Source: Rusavskia elegans (lineage: Eukaryota > Ascomycota > Lecanoromycetes > Teloschistales > Teloschistaceae). From it: 64,000 nucleotides of DNA. The first letter of the stretch is position 1, and every line of letters starts with the position of its first letter. The DNA is taken from assembly GCA_011316305.1 (NCBI GenBank), contig SAUG01000096.1:124001-188000 (forward strand), written 5' to 3'. The notes below the pieces were generated by a model. That model did no database searches, had not been told where the DNA came from, and saw only the letters and a list, made by a program, of their open reading frames with translations. This document shows, one piece after another, positions 1-9,190 of this stretch. Position numbers and translations under genes: made by a program.

Positions 1-265
1 ATGTTGGGTACCAGCTCAATGCCAGCAGCAAATCTAGTATCCTGTCGCCGACGATGGCTAGACGCATGTTCCCTTCTTCGTAGCGGGGGATATTGAGTTG
101 GCAGACGGGGGATCCGGCGGCTTGTAGCGCTTCCCATAGGAGCCATGGGTTGTGGAATTTGTAGCTGATGGCGTCCTCACAAGCGTGGGTGTTGTCTAGG
201 TTGGCGGAGAGGACATGTTGGAATGGGCATGAGGCGAGCTCGGTAGGTAAGGAGTGTTGCTCCAT
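1..265 (-). CDS. RNase III-like domain protein, 5' part (runs off the window)
   Basis: The reading frame opens at 265 and stays open for 88 codons to the left edge, so the gene is partial. It resembles the N-terminal half of a small single-domain RNase III-like protein: a helix with LLWEALQA at about residues 42-49, then NMRLAIVGDRILDLLL at about 66-81, which matches the RNase III signature. Known family: the signature normally carries Glu and Asp that bind Mg2+. Here the Glu position is Ala70, while Asp74 is kept. The sequence is very close to the complete copy at 5848-6362 and ends at WYPT, just before the place where that copy has its intron. An AT-rich TTAAATA lies about 95 nt upstream of the ATG. 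Role unknown; catalysis is doubtful. Confidence 0.7.
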   Translation of the reverse strand, partial: MEQHSLPTELASCPFQHVLSANLDNTHACEDAISYKFHNPWLLWEALQAAGSPVCQLNIPRYEEGNMRLAIVGDRILDLLLALSWYPT

Positions 266-1304
266 TGCTGCAGACCGAATTCTATCTCTTAATTGTTCGT
301 TCGGGAAGGTGAGCTTGGAGTTTTCCTAGGTGAGAAATTCCCCGGGGCTCAGCAGTTGTATTTAAGGTCGACATAATGTGACGACCAAGAAACTGATGAT
401 GACTGGAACACCCGAACATCAATGAAAGAACAACGATAGCAAACACAGTGAAGATATCTACGACAACAAAGGCAGCAGTCGTATGTGTCACCCAAATATT
501 GGAATTGAAACAAAGCCCCTTTTAGTCAAGAGGCCAAATGGCAATGAATAAGCAAGAGTCAGCTCAAGTGAATACACAACAGGGACAGGCTGCATCAGAA
601 AAATGGCACACCATTCCGAGGCAGTTCCCACGACGGCAGTGACAGTAGCGGCAGGAATCCAAACCATCCGAGCACCGCACTGTCCGAGCGCAACGCATGG
701 GGGGTAGACAATCATCAGAAATGGTTGGGACAACAGCTTTACAAGAATGCTGCGGCACGGAGGGATTTTAGTCTGTCCTAGGACAAGAATATGCAGTGGA
801 ACAGGCGAGGGGTTGACCAGTATATGGTACAAGTTCTGCTACCGTGTATTCAATGCTGGTGTACCAACGCTTGATTTGCTCACCGAACCACTGGTTCACC
901 GGGCACCAAAGCCAAAACAAATAACTAAATAAATGGATCAGATGGTGGAATTTTCAAGCGAAATTGTTGGTGTTGATGCACATCACCGTTCTTTAATCGA
1001 GTCATTACTGTACATAGGAAATGGATGTTTGCTCCACCACATGTTAGACATGGTCATTCAAAAGTCCCCTTGATTACAGCATTAAGGCGTGACCGCAGCA
1101 CGAAGCCTGACTCAAAACCTCAGTACCGGTTCCGACAGTTGGAGCGATGATCTGACCTTGGTCTGCGCTCTGAACTCTCGTGTAGCCGCTCGACGATGCT
1201 GTATAAACGCATCTTTGGGTGATACAACCGAGATCGCACTGACTACAACATAGGGAGGAATAATTGATATGCGATGGGGGCTATCTATCGCAGCAGCCCA
1301 TATT

Positions 1305-1363
<59 letters not shown>

Positions 1364-1399
1364 TAAAGCCTTCTTGACTTTCCAACTTCCCAGCCAAAA
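266..1399. other. Intergenic, no convincing gene
   Basis: Several short open frames exist on both strands (for example 282-491 and 488-832 on the minus strand). None shows a recognisable domain, a plausible splice structure or a family resemblance. The only clear feature is the TC microsatellite near the right end. Confidence 0.6.
1311..1360. repeat. (TC)n microsatellite, 25 units
   Basis: An uninterrupted TC dinucleotide run of 50 nt, beginning about 90 nt before the ATG at 1400. On the coding strand this is a long polypyrimidine tract in the likely 5' leader or promoter of the following gene. Confidence 0.95.
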
Positions 1400-1931
1400 A
1401 TGTTACCACCGATGATCCTATTCGTTTTTATGCTGTTCAAGCCAGCCGGTGCGTTTCACCTTCCTTTAAACACCTCCGTGCTTAGACTCCCAAATCATCC
1501 CAGCGACCCTTGCGCCAGCCAGGAAACCTCCTACACCGGCCACTGACCCCGCGGGATCACGGTCGCCGACGTCTTCGACTTGTTCTATCTGTACCTCGAT
1601 ATCACCGAATATGGCAACCAAGTCAATCCCGCTCGCGCAAAATCTGTCCTTCGCGCAGGAGAAAGCAATTAAGCTCCAGATCGAATACGAAGAACACCCG
1701 AGCCCCTGGGACGTCTCGCCAGAAGCGTTCTCATACGGTTGGGTATCCGTGAACTTCTCGGACTGGGTGGACGACTGGCGGAACCTGCAGCTGCAGTTGA
1801 ATGTTGTGGACGCGATTTGCATGCTTGTTAGAGATCATGGACCAAGAGAGATAAAATTGGCGGAGCTTATCTTTTCGGGTCATGGTATGGGCAACGTCGA
1901 GCTGTCGTTCGGACTAAGGAACATTCGTTGA
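1400..1931 (+). CDS. Putative secreted protein, 3' end uncertain
   Basis: The ATG at 1400 sits in a good context (CAAAAATG) and is followed by a hydrophobic segment typical of a signal peptide (MLPPMILFVFMLFKPA). The frame then closes unless an intron is removed: a GTGCGT donor at 1449 with an acceptor CAG ending at 1503 (55 nt) joins it to a frame open to 1931, giving about 158 residues. The downstream part contains SYGWVSVNFSDWVDDW. After the stop at 1931 another frame from about 1942 to 2110 continues in coding-like fashion (IGIANPKNRGLGRL), so either a further intron or a frameshift is present; a 34-nt intron at 1885-1918 would join it but is implausibly short. Function unknown. The gene could be decayed. 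Confidence 0.4.
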
Positions 1932-2157
1932 ACAATCGGTCATTGGCATTGCAAATCCCAAGAATCGCGGCCTGGGGCGCCTTATCATGAACCGCATCCG
2001 GCAGCAGATCGATATTAGAGTTCTTCCGGGGTCAACGGGCACGCTGAGGGTGACGACTGTTCGAAGAGTTGTTATCGACCTGTTCCGGTGTGTAAGGCTG
2101 GATCTGTAAAACCGCTAGAGTCTGTCCTTTGTCGTCGAAGGAAGGAAAGCACTTGAT

Positions 2158-2556
2158 CTAGCCTGTAAATAAATTGTCTCGGATCCGGGAGCTCTCACGG
2201 CTTGTAAGTGCATGGATCAACTTGGTAGCGTCGTGGTCCATACCCCATGCCAAAGCTGATCTGCTCGGCCGTGTGAGGATGAGAGCTATAGCTGCTTCAC
2301 AGCTTCGGAGGTTGAGTCCAGTCCCGAAATTTTGACCATTGCACGCAACGCGTAGATCATTGTCGTTTGATGCGATGATGGGTGGAACAGATGTATTTGG
2401 AGGATTGACATTGCTGCTGATAGGTTCATCTGGTAAAGTGACCAAGCTTACATTCTGGGTTTCGATCGACTGCGGTGACGGCACTACGGCAGCTGAGGTG
2501 CTCAGAACAATGAGGAATATGTTGGTCAGGAAAGGCGGTATATATGAGCCACGCAT
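2158..2556 (-). CDS. Truncated secreted protein of the family at 14701
   Basis: The frame is open from 2691, but the start chosen is the Met at 2556, which begins a clear signal peptide (MRGSYIPPFLTNIFLIVLST, about 23 residues). The 132-residue product has a Ser/Pro/Asn-rich linker and then a conserved module: Cys, about eight residues on a Gly, then RSCEAAIALI. The same C-(x)n-SC-xxA-xx-I pattern opens the mature part of the five-exon protein at 14701-16011. The rest of that family, including the segments around LSDDGLCAIDI and the C-terminal exons, is absent here and the sequence diverges before the stop. It is therefore a truncated paralogue or a decayed gene. Probably extracellular if expressed. 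Confidence 0.45.
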   Translation of the reverse strand: MRGSYIPPFLTNIFLIVLSTSAAVVPSPQSIETQNVSLVTLPDEPISSNVNPPNTSVPPIIASNDNDLRVACNGQNFGTGLNLRSCEAAIALILTRPSRSALAWGMDHDATKLIHALTSRESSRIRDNLFTG

Positions 2557-2839
2557 CTTTGCGTGTTCAGCTTTGAAAAATTCCCACCGGAAATATGTAT
2601 CCTGATTGTATTGATTTATGTGTTTTTTTGGTGCCCGGTCAACCGTCGGTTCTTGATAGGTCATCGAACAGTCACTCACAGAAGGTCTCAAAGTACATTA
2701 ATATTGTCTGGCACAAGCAGCGGTGCTGGAAAGATTTGTCTGCATACGAAGCAGGTATAGACAAAGGCCATAGCTTTCAATATTCGTCCAGGACGCCGTA
2801 GGAGTAAGTAAAGAAAAATGGTTCCGCCTTCTGCGACCG

Positions 2840-3217
2840 TTATGGCCAGCTCATAAGTCCATACCGCTCGCCCGCCACTCTGCAGATCTTCAAGATTCCC
2901 ATATTCGTCACGACCGTTTTCACAGGATCCATACCTCCATCCAGATATGCTGCCCCGACAATAGCCTCTATGGTGTCAGCGAGAGTTTTTGGCATTGTGA
3001 AAGATATGAATAACGAATATCTTTGCTGTTGTGATATGAAGCTCGTAGAAGAAGTCCGCTTATCGGCAAGGAGACCCAAAGAAGAGAAGTAATGTGTCTG
3101 ATCTACCATCTGAAAGCATTTGGACGAGACGCCCGTGAGAGTGACTACAGGATGTCGACAAAACGACGAGTGAAGAGAAAGTAGCTGCCGATGGGCATCA
3201 AAGCGGATTCGGTACAC
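2840..3217 (-). pseudogene. RNase III-like C-terminal fragment
   Basis: An open frame of 125 codons ends in a well-conserved second half of an RNase III domain. It reads LADTIEAIVGAAYLDGG followed by a helix DPVKTVVTNMGIL, at about residues 79-110. Both second-half catalytic positions (Asp and Glu in ADTIEA) are kept. Upstream, the first half with the NxRLxxxGD signature could not be found in any frame as far as about 3870. Only a faint nucleotide resemblance to the first copy (TGTGAG-ACGC near 3500) remains. I read this as a gene that lost or scrambled its 5' part; a diverged 5' exon behind an unseen intron is the alternative. Confidence 0.5.
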
Positions 3218-3872
3218 GGTGATAGTCCTCTCATGGCTGGCTCTTCCCGGCGGTTGATACGCCTAGACACGCCTAGATCATCTTCAACAACGGAGAAGAG
3301 CGTTTTTGACGATTGACCTAAGCTCTGTGAGATCGAAAAGCTCGCTTGAGGAGTCAAAATTGTCGATGTTGCATCTGCACCGTCAAAACCGGGCCACACA
3401 GCCAGGCGAATCTCTCAGACAATGCTCGTTATGGCTAGCGAAGAAAGGTGGATGGTTCACAGCGTGGACTACTTGCGTTCTCACAGGATGGGTTGTGAAG
3501 AAAACCTGACGAGACCGAGACTGCACAGTAGATGTGGATATGGTAATAGAATTGAAAATGCTGGATCTACATAAGGAAAGCCTACCTTAAGGTAGGGCTG
3601 GACGTCGAGCCCATACAGGCCTAGCTCGGTAGAACTCTGGCAAATCTACTGTAAACCACAAACCCTGCCAGAAAGGCCAGGATCAGTAATACACCGGCCG
3701 TGTGTAGAGTCAGTCATGGAAGACCTGAGCCCCTGAGCCCCTCTGCAAAGATCATATGCAGAGTTCAATTGTCTTGTGTTTGCAACCTGAAATGGTGCGC
3801 TATGTCCAAAGAATTTTCCCTATTCCATGAAAAGAAAGACTCAATTATAGAAGAATAAAAAGAGTCTACGTA
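3218..3872. other. Intergenic between inverted RNase III-like fragments
   Basis: No supportable gene. It holds a 16-nt perfect palindrome (CCTACCTTAAGGTAGG) near 3582-3597 and a small tandem duplication of GAGCCCCT near 3727-3743. Confidence 0.5.
3582..3597. repeat. TTAAGG-centred palindrome
   Basis: CCTACCTTAAGGTAGG reads the same on both strands. A related palindrome, GTACCTTAAGGTAC, occurs at about 24106-24119 between two other genes. Confidence 0.7.
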
Positions 3873-4450
3873 ATGACCGCGTTTGACAAAGTGAACAAAC
3901 TCTGCTCCATGGATTCACGTGCCGACTCATTCGCTATATCGAAGGCATATATGACCATGCTCGCCGATTCCGGAGGCTGTTTTGAGTTCTTATACCTCTC
4001 TCGCAGCAAGGAATACTATAGTTCATGCGATCTTCGGCGCTGTCTTTCTGGATGGTGGTAGTGATGCAATGGATAAGGTTCGGCGACACATTAGAGTATG
4101 AAATCTTCGGCATCGTGGAATGGATTTTGACCCACTGGGTGTCGTTGAATTTTCTTGGTGAAGCATGCTTTGATGTGGGTAGTCATCCAGGTTGCTGGAT
4201 AGCTATTGGTATTTTGAATGTGCTTCTTCTATGATTCGTATAGAAATACGTGACGCCGGTGGTCATTCTTCTCGTATTCTGTCACACGCAGCTAGTTGTA
4301 CAAGATGGGTAGCTGACGCTGTGTGACGTGTAGGAGACTTGGGCACTCTTCATCGACCGTGACTTACTGTTCAACGCTTACGACGATCCAGGTCCCATGA
4401 AAGCAATCTTGCAGCATACGTACCACCATCTGAGGTCCACAAGTAAGTGA
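3873..4450 (+). pseudogene. Degenerate RNase III-like fragment, inverted copy
   Basis: On the plus strand at 4009-4101 one frame reads RNTIVHAIFGAVFLDGG and then a helix ending at a TGA. This matches the second-half RNase III motif of the neighbouring loci (TIEAIVGAAYLDGG). The catalytic Glu is His here and the Asp three residues before it is Thr, so no activity is expected. The preceding frame from 3873 (FDKVNKLCSMDSRADS) resembles the helix before this motif but lies in a different phase. A further open stretch follows a possible acceptor (GTGTAG) at 4334-4450, reading ETWALFIDRDLLFNAYDD. The pieces cannot be joined convincingly, so it is listed as a decayed copy. Confidence 0.45.
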
Positions 4451-4899
4451 AAAGCCAGGAGAGTGGGAACCAAGCTCAACCCGTGGTTATTAAATTCGAA
4501 CAGATGGGAAAAGAAGGGCGATGCGACTGGCCGATATGGCAACAGTCAAGGCAATTTCGTATTTGCGTGGAAATATGGATCGTCGATGATGACCACACCT
4601 TTCAATTTGCCAGCCTCCTCGCCAATAACGCCGTATTAGAATCCACCAAGGAAATATAATAGAACCAGAATTCGATACCACTCTTTGAATGGTACAACGC
4701 CTATATCCACCCGACCATGATACGAATCCTTATCTAGTTGATAACAGTAGAATACAAAACCCCTTTCCTCAAACCACATGATGAGATCCTTCGGGCTCTC
4801 CAACGCCCGATCGCACTGCTCCAGTACACGACCCAACCCAGAAAAGCAATGGATGCGGAGCGGGGGATCGAAACCCTACCAAGGCGGATCCTCCACTGT

Positions 4900-5253
4900 T
4901 CAAGGTCCGGATGGATCGGAGAGACTCCATGGGTCCAGCTGACGCCAATCCCCAACTCCCAGGATGGGTCTACAAATCTCCCTGCATGTTTTTCTGCACA
5001 CATGTTCTACTGTATCGATACATCCGTCCTCCAAGATGGTACAGTGCTCCGCCACGAAATCGCGCGTACAATATGGTGCGAGTTTGGGTACATCGGATGC
5101 TGGAGCTGCGACGGCGACGGTGGTGTGGGTGAGGCTTGAGGTGCTGTTGGTAGGTGTTGTGTCTTCTTGTTTGAGCTTGAGAGGAGAAGCATGAAGGAGA
5201 GGAGTGGCCAGGGCGACGACCACGATGTGCGCAAGATGGAATTTGAGATTCAT
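4900..5253 (-). CDS. Small secreted cysteine-rich protein
   Basis: The frame opens at 5331, but the Met at 5253 begins a textbook signal peptide (MNLKFHLAHIVVVALATPLL, cleavage probably after HAS at about residue 23). The 117-residue product has a Thr/Ser-rich linker. A compact block then carries six cysteines within about 37 residues, in the order C..C..C..C..C..C across YCTRD, EHCTI, DGCID, HVCRK, TCREI and ICRPI. Size, export signal and even Cys number fit the loose class of fungal small secreted proteins, which includes candidate effectors and antimicrobial peptides. No named family is recognised. TATA-like ATATAAAC elements lie about 90-105 nt upstream. Its position in a gene-poor stretch between RNase III-like loci is typical of accessory secreted genes. 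Confidence 0.6.
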   Translation of the reverse strand: MNLKFHLAHIVVVALATPLLHASPLKLKQEDTTPTNSTSSLTHTTVAVAAPASDVPKLAPYCTRDFVAEHCTILEDGCIDTVEHVCRKTCREICRPILGVGDWRQLDPWSLSDPSGP

Positions 5254-5847
5254 GATCTTGGGATCTGAAGTTGTTTTGGAAGGGAGTTGATTGGTATGAT
5301 TTGAGTATGAGCTGTTGCGGAAGAGGTTCAACTGCTATGGTTTATATGGTGGTTTATATTGGACGAGGGAGAAAGGTTGACTGAGGTGATCTCGAGGAGA
5401 AGGAATTGAGGAAGGTCAAGACCTGATATGGTAACCTTTGTTGCCGGTTTACCGATCAATGTGCTCAAGAAAATAGGATTGAGTGGGTTTCTTTAAGCTC
5501 GAATCTCAAATGAGGAAGGAACTGAAGAAAACCGAGCATGATGTAGAGACTAGAGATTGGTCGTCCGTGGGCCCCATGTTCAACTAGGATAGGGCTGGAC
5601 CTCACTAGAATTGAAGTCGTTGTAACAAAGAGCAAGTGGTCAATGTAGGGACAACCTTCGACCGACAGTTCGATTGAAGTAGATGCAGCCATCAATGACA
5701 GACTCTATGAAATGCTGGAACATTACTCAAGATTGCACCAATCATGTGATTGTCTGTACCTCCCAAAAAGTGACGGCGGAAAATTCCCTTTGAACGTGGA
5801 CTTCTTCGAGTCTTTTAGAAGCCTGTGGTTGACTGGCTTCCCTCCCC
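5254..5847. other. Intergenic
   Basis: Apart from the TATA-like elements just upstream of 5253, no gene or RNA is recognisable. Open frames at 5465-5695 and 5712-5927 show no family features. Confidence 0.5.
5339..5358 (-). promoter_or_regulatory. TATA-like elements upstream of the cysteine-rich secreted protein
   Basis: On the minus strand two ATATAAAC sequences, about 12 nt apart, stand roughly 90 and 105 nt before the ATG at 5253. They support that start over the upstream in-frame Met at 5331. Confidence 0.4.
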
Positions 5848-6362
5848 TTACATTTCGATTCCTAGCTTCTGAACAATTCTTTTCACAGCCGTCATACCAC
5901 CATCAAGGTAGGCAGCACCCACTATAGCCTCGACCGCAGCACTCAACGTCTCTACGCAAAAGAAGGTCCCCGGACGCCGGATGATATGATGATAGAGCTC
6001 ATTACGCTGGGCTACCTGGTCGAGTGAAGTCTTGGACAGGGTTTCTCGCCTGGAGCTATTGAGAACGGCTGGGAAAACCAAGTCAGCGTATTTCGGGTGT
6101 CAGCGTGGAAAGAGTTCAAGAGCCTACCGCTTGTATTCCAGGTCGGATACCAGACCGATGCTAATAGAAGATCCAGGGCCAGGTTTCCTACTATCGCTAG
6201 TCGCTTGTTGCCTACTTCATAACGGGGGTTGTCTGTTGGGCAATTTGGTGATCCATCAGCCTGAAGTGCTTCCCACAAGAGATTTTTGTCCTGGAAGTAG
6301 TAGCCTATGGTTTGCTCGCAAGGAAGTGTCTTGGTCAGATCAGGAGCCGCCATGGAAGCCAT
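5848..6362 (-). CDS. RNase III-like domain protein, complete
   Basis: Two exons, 6362-6128 and 6068-5848, flank a 59-nt phase-1 intron (GTAGGC donor, two CTGAC branch candidates, CCCAG acceptor). They give 151 residues, about one RNase III domain without a dsRNA-binding domain. Residues 28-35 are NLLWEALQ. The signature region around 52-66 reads NKRLAIVGNLAL, and the second-half motif at 119-135 reads TLSAAVEAIVGAAYLDG. Known family: catalysis needs four acidic residues. Here the signature Glu is Ala56, the signature Asp is Asn60 and the first second-half Asp is Ala122. Only Glu125 remains, so the protein is predicted to be non-catalytic, perhaps an RNA-binding or dimerising paralogue. It closely resembles the partial copy at 1-265. 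Confidence 0.75.
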
Positions 6363-6917
6363 GAGACAGTAGAGGCTCTTGCAGATCCTTCGAGTGCTGT
6401 TCGATCCGGATTAGGGATGAATATAACGATGATCCTTAGCGTAGTGGTAGGAAGGGACAAGAAAGGCATCTTTATATGAAGTCCTTGCGAGGTGATTCAT
6501 TGAGACAACAAAGACTCAGTTGTCCCTAAGGTGACTCAGATAGCAGCCTTTGCCTAACAACGCACAGCTGCTGCGTAGATGATAGCGTTTCTACGCAGTC
6601 GTAATACCCTTTGTCTGGATCTAACACGTAAGCGGGAAGGTTGTGTACTCTTGCCGTGGCAGGGCGCTTGATGTGCATGTCAGTTTAGACGTTGGACACC
6701 CTTGAAGCGCATGAGCCACGCTGCCCTCCAGCGTAGAGAAACTGCTGTCATACGTGCTAGAAATCGTGAGGGGCCTCTTTCAGAACCCTGTTGCCTCCAC
6801 AGGCTCGTGCAAAAAATTTGGCTGGCGAAGGAGCGTCCTTGGCGGACTCTTCCCAACGGACGCGGAGGTTCTGTAGAAGACCGAGTAGGGGGTCAATATG
6901 CTTAGACGTCCTTTGTG
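6363..6917. other. Intergenic
   Basis: Contains the TATA-like element of the RNase III-like gene; nothing else is recognisable. It forms the border between the accessory left end and the conserved genes to the right. Confidence 0.5.
6466..6481 (-). promoter_or_regulatory. TATA-like element of the RNase III-like gene
   Basis: CATATAAAG on the minus strand lies about 110 nt upstream of the ATG at 6362, a reasonable core-promoter distance. Confidence 0.35.
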
Positions 6918-8078
6918 TCATGGTCGCTGCTGGCTTTGGCTGAGATTCTCTTTACCTGGCTTCGGCGCCGGCTCCAGATCCAATCCGCATACGTCCATCC
7001 TCATTTCCCTGTACCTCTCATACACTTCCTGCCAAGCTCTTTTCGGCTCCGACCTCTTCGGTATGACTGAAGCTAATGACTCTCTCGGTGCATCAAACTC
7101 GGGACCTAGGGTTTCTGGATCTGACATATGCACATACGACGTGCTGTCAAGGAACGCAGTTGCGTTGAAGCTGTCGTCTTCAAGTCTTAGGCCAGAAGTC
7201 TTGGCAACAATATGAACTTGATCCTCCGGTAGATCGGGTAGCAGGGGCATCCTACTCAAAAGGTCCTCCTCGTCGTATTTCGTTGCGGAAAGAGATTCCA
7301 TGGCCGTTTGAAAAGCGTCCTTGGAAGGCTTCAGTAGCACGACAGACGGCGAGGCTGCGCCGTCTAATGTTCCCGCAGAGATCCCTAGCATATCTGACTC
7401 CATCGGCAAAGTGAACAGGTGGTCCAATCCCGAGGTATCAAGTACTAAGCCAGATGGTACCAGATGAATGACACGATTGTAGGCCGTGAGTGAAAGCAAT
7501 CCTGCAAGGGGGAACGTTGATTGTTCACCAGCCTTGAGTATCGGCTCCACAGGCTGTAGCATGACCTTGTAAGTCTTTGCCGCGTTCCTCAACAACCTCC
7601 TACTGGTCTCAATTTGCGGGTCGAGCGCTCCTGGAGTACTGGCATCCCACTCTTTAGGGTACATGATCACTCTCTGTGCCATACTCTCTTGCTCCTCCAA
7701 GACCGCGAACAGCATAAGAGCATTGCATACATGCAGACTTTCTCTCACCAGCTGTACATAAGCCACTTTCGCCCATCCTCCCTTGGGTCTGTTGCTGGCG
7801 AGGTATTTGTCGTAGAAGGAATGGCCCGGTGGAGTGCCGAAGTGCTTTGCTAGAACAGGACTTGGAGGCAGCACTACGATCGGTTGCGGTTTAATAACAG
7901 CTTGAAGACTGCGAACAGTCTGTTGCTGGAGTACGTAGCCGGAGAGGAAAAGGAGGAAGGTAAACATGAACACTAGGATGTGTCAGCATTCCAGTGGGAT
8001 TAGGGGGGTATTTGCTGTCTCATGCTTACCGACTGAAGAGGAAATGGCCATGGAGATCTGACCGCTTGTGAGCAGCAT
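6918..8078 (-). CDS. GT8-like glycosyltransferase, type II membrane protein
   Basis: Exons 8078-8030 and 7972-6918 are joined across a 57-nt intron (GTAAGC donor, GCTGACA branch, CCTAG acceptor), giving 367 residues. A short cytosolic tail is followed by one hydrophobic anchor at about 10-30, as in Golgi type II transferases. The rest resembles the GT8/Gnt1 group of fungal N-acetylglucosaminyl- or glucosyltransferase-like proteins: WAKVAYVQLV, CNALMLFAVLEE, then YNRVIHLVPSGLVLDTSGLDHLFTLP. Known family: active GT8 enzymes have an Asp-x-Asp metal site after a YDRVLYLD-like strand. Here that place reads LVPSG, so the site is missing. It may be a catalytically altered member. It is divergently arranged with PRP38, their ATGs being about 420 nt apart. 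Confidence 0.65.
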
Positions 8079-8500
8079 CTTGACTGTAAAAGTTTCGCTA
8101 GAGACTGGGATATACGGTGCACGCCGTCGATTGCTACATCGTTGGCTGTGTTCTGCGTCTCCAATGTTTACTCGAAACCGGCATGGCAACCAGTCACGTG
8201 CCGATAAGCGACTCAAGCTCTACGAGTACTTTTTTTATTCCGTTGGAACCACCCTGTTAGATTTTCGATGCTTCGATGGGGTGCACCAATGGCTCGATGT
8301 CATGTTATGACATTTTAGTCCTTTCTTCACACCGGCTTCAACCGTGAAAGCTCCGGGCTGCGGCGTTCTCATCACCAGCACACTCAACATTTGGCGAGTC
8401 CCCAGTGTTCTATTTGATCCAGAACTGCCAACCCCTACCACCTACATTCAGCCTCCGCATACACATGTTTTAAAGACGACACCCAACACCACAACCAGCC
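8079..8500. promoter_or_regulatory. Shared divergent promoter region, GT8-like / PRP38
   Basis: This 422-nt interval separates two divergent start codons. A clear TATA box is not seen, and no other feature is recognisable. Confidence 0.4.
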
Positions 8501-9190
8501 ATGGCAGCAACCCACCACACCGATGCAACCCGCATGCTCGACAGCCGCGGCTACGCGGGTCCCACAATCCACAACACCAATCCTCTCCACCTCCTCGAAA
8601 CCCCCGTCCGGGATCGCATCACTGAGTCCTACTACTGGAAAGAACAGTGCTTTGCCCTCAACGCCGCCACACTTTGCGACAAAGCCGCTTCCTTGACGTA
8701 CATCGGTGGAACCTACGGCCAGCAGAAACCTACACCCTTTCTCTGCCTGTTGTTCAAGCTATTGCAGCTGCTGCCAGAGAAGGAGATCATATTGCTCTAT
8801 TTGAGGCAGAAGGAGTTCAAGTACTTGACGGCACTGGCGGCCTTCTATGTGCGGTTGACGTTTGAGACGACGGAGGTGTTCAAGGTGCTGGAGCCGTTAT
8901 TGGGAGATTGGAGGAAATTGAGACGGAGAACACGGGAAGGAGGCTGGAGGCTGGATTATATGGATCAGTTTGTGGATGATTTGCTCGTCAAAGATAGGGT
9001 TTGTGCGACAAGCTTACGGAAACTGCCGAATCGGATGATACTAGAAGATTTGGGTCACTTGGAGGTGAGGATCAGCCCGTTGGGAGAGGAGATTGAAGAG
9101 ATCGATCGGGATGAAGACGAGGTTGAAGAAGTCAACGGCACTGGACATGCACAGGTAATTAATGGTGAGAGCAATGATATCTCCGATTGA
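8501..9190 (+). CDS. PRP38: Pre-mRNA-splicing factor Prp38
   Basis: Intronless, 229 residues. It matches Prp38, a U4/U6.U5 tri-snRNP-associated factor needed for spliceosome activation in the nucleus. Diagnostic stretches in order: NTNPLHLLETPVRDRI (about 25-40), YWKEQCFALNA, YIGGTYGQQKPTPFLCLLFK (about 68-87), KYLTALAAFYVRLT, and the end of the domain WRLDYMDQFVDDLL with the LRRRTREG lead-in. The C-terminal 40 residues are acidic (EEIEEIDRDEDEVEEVN). The Arg/Ser tail of animal Prp38 is absent, as in other fungi. Its stop lies 200 nt from the stop of the convergent aspartic protease gene. Confidence 0.95.
   Translation: MAATHHTDATRMLDSRGYAGPTIHNTNPLHLLETPVRDRITESYYWKEQCFALNAATLCDKAASLTYIGGTYGQQKPTPFLCLLFKLLQLLPEKEIILLYLRQKEFKYLTALAAFYVRLTFETTEVFKVLEPLLGDWRKLRRRTREGGWRLDYMDQFVDDLLVKDRVCATSLRKLPNRMILEDLGHLEVRISPLGEEIEEIDRDEDEVEEVNGTGHAQVINGESNDISD

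Noticed and set aside
282..832. Minus-strand open frames, one with a hydrophobic start
   Set aside because: No signal for splicing, no family wording and overlapping alternatives; the hydrophobic run alone is not enough.
4636..4836. Minus-strand ORF reading RALESPKDLIMWFEERGF, in the same frame as the secreted cysteine-rich gene upstream
   Set aside because: It looks protein-like, but no donor/acceptor pair joining it to the gene at 4900-5253 was convincing and no start of its own is supported.
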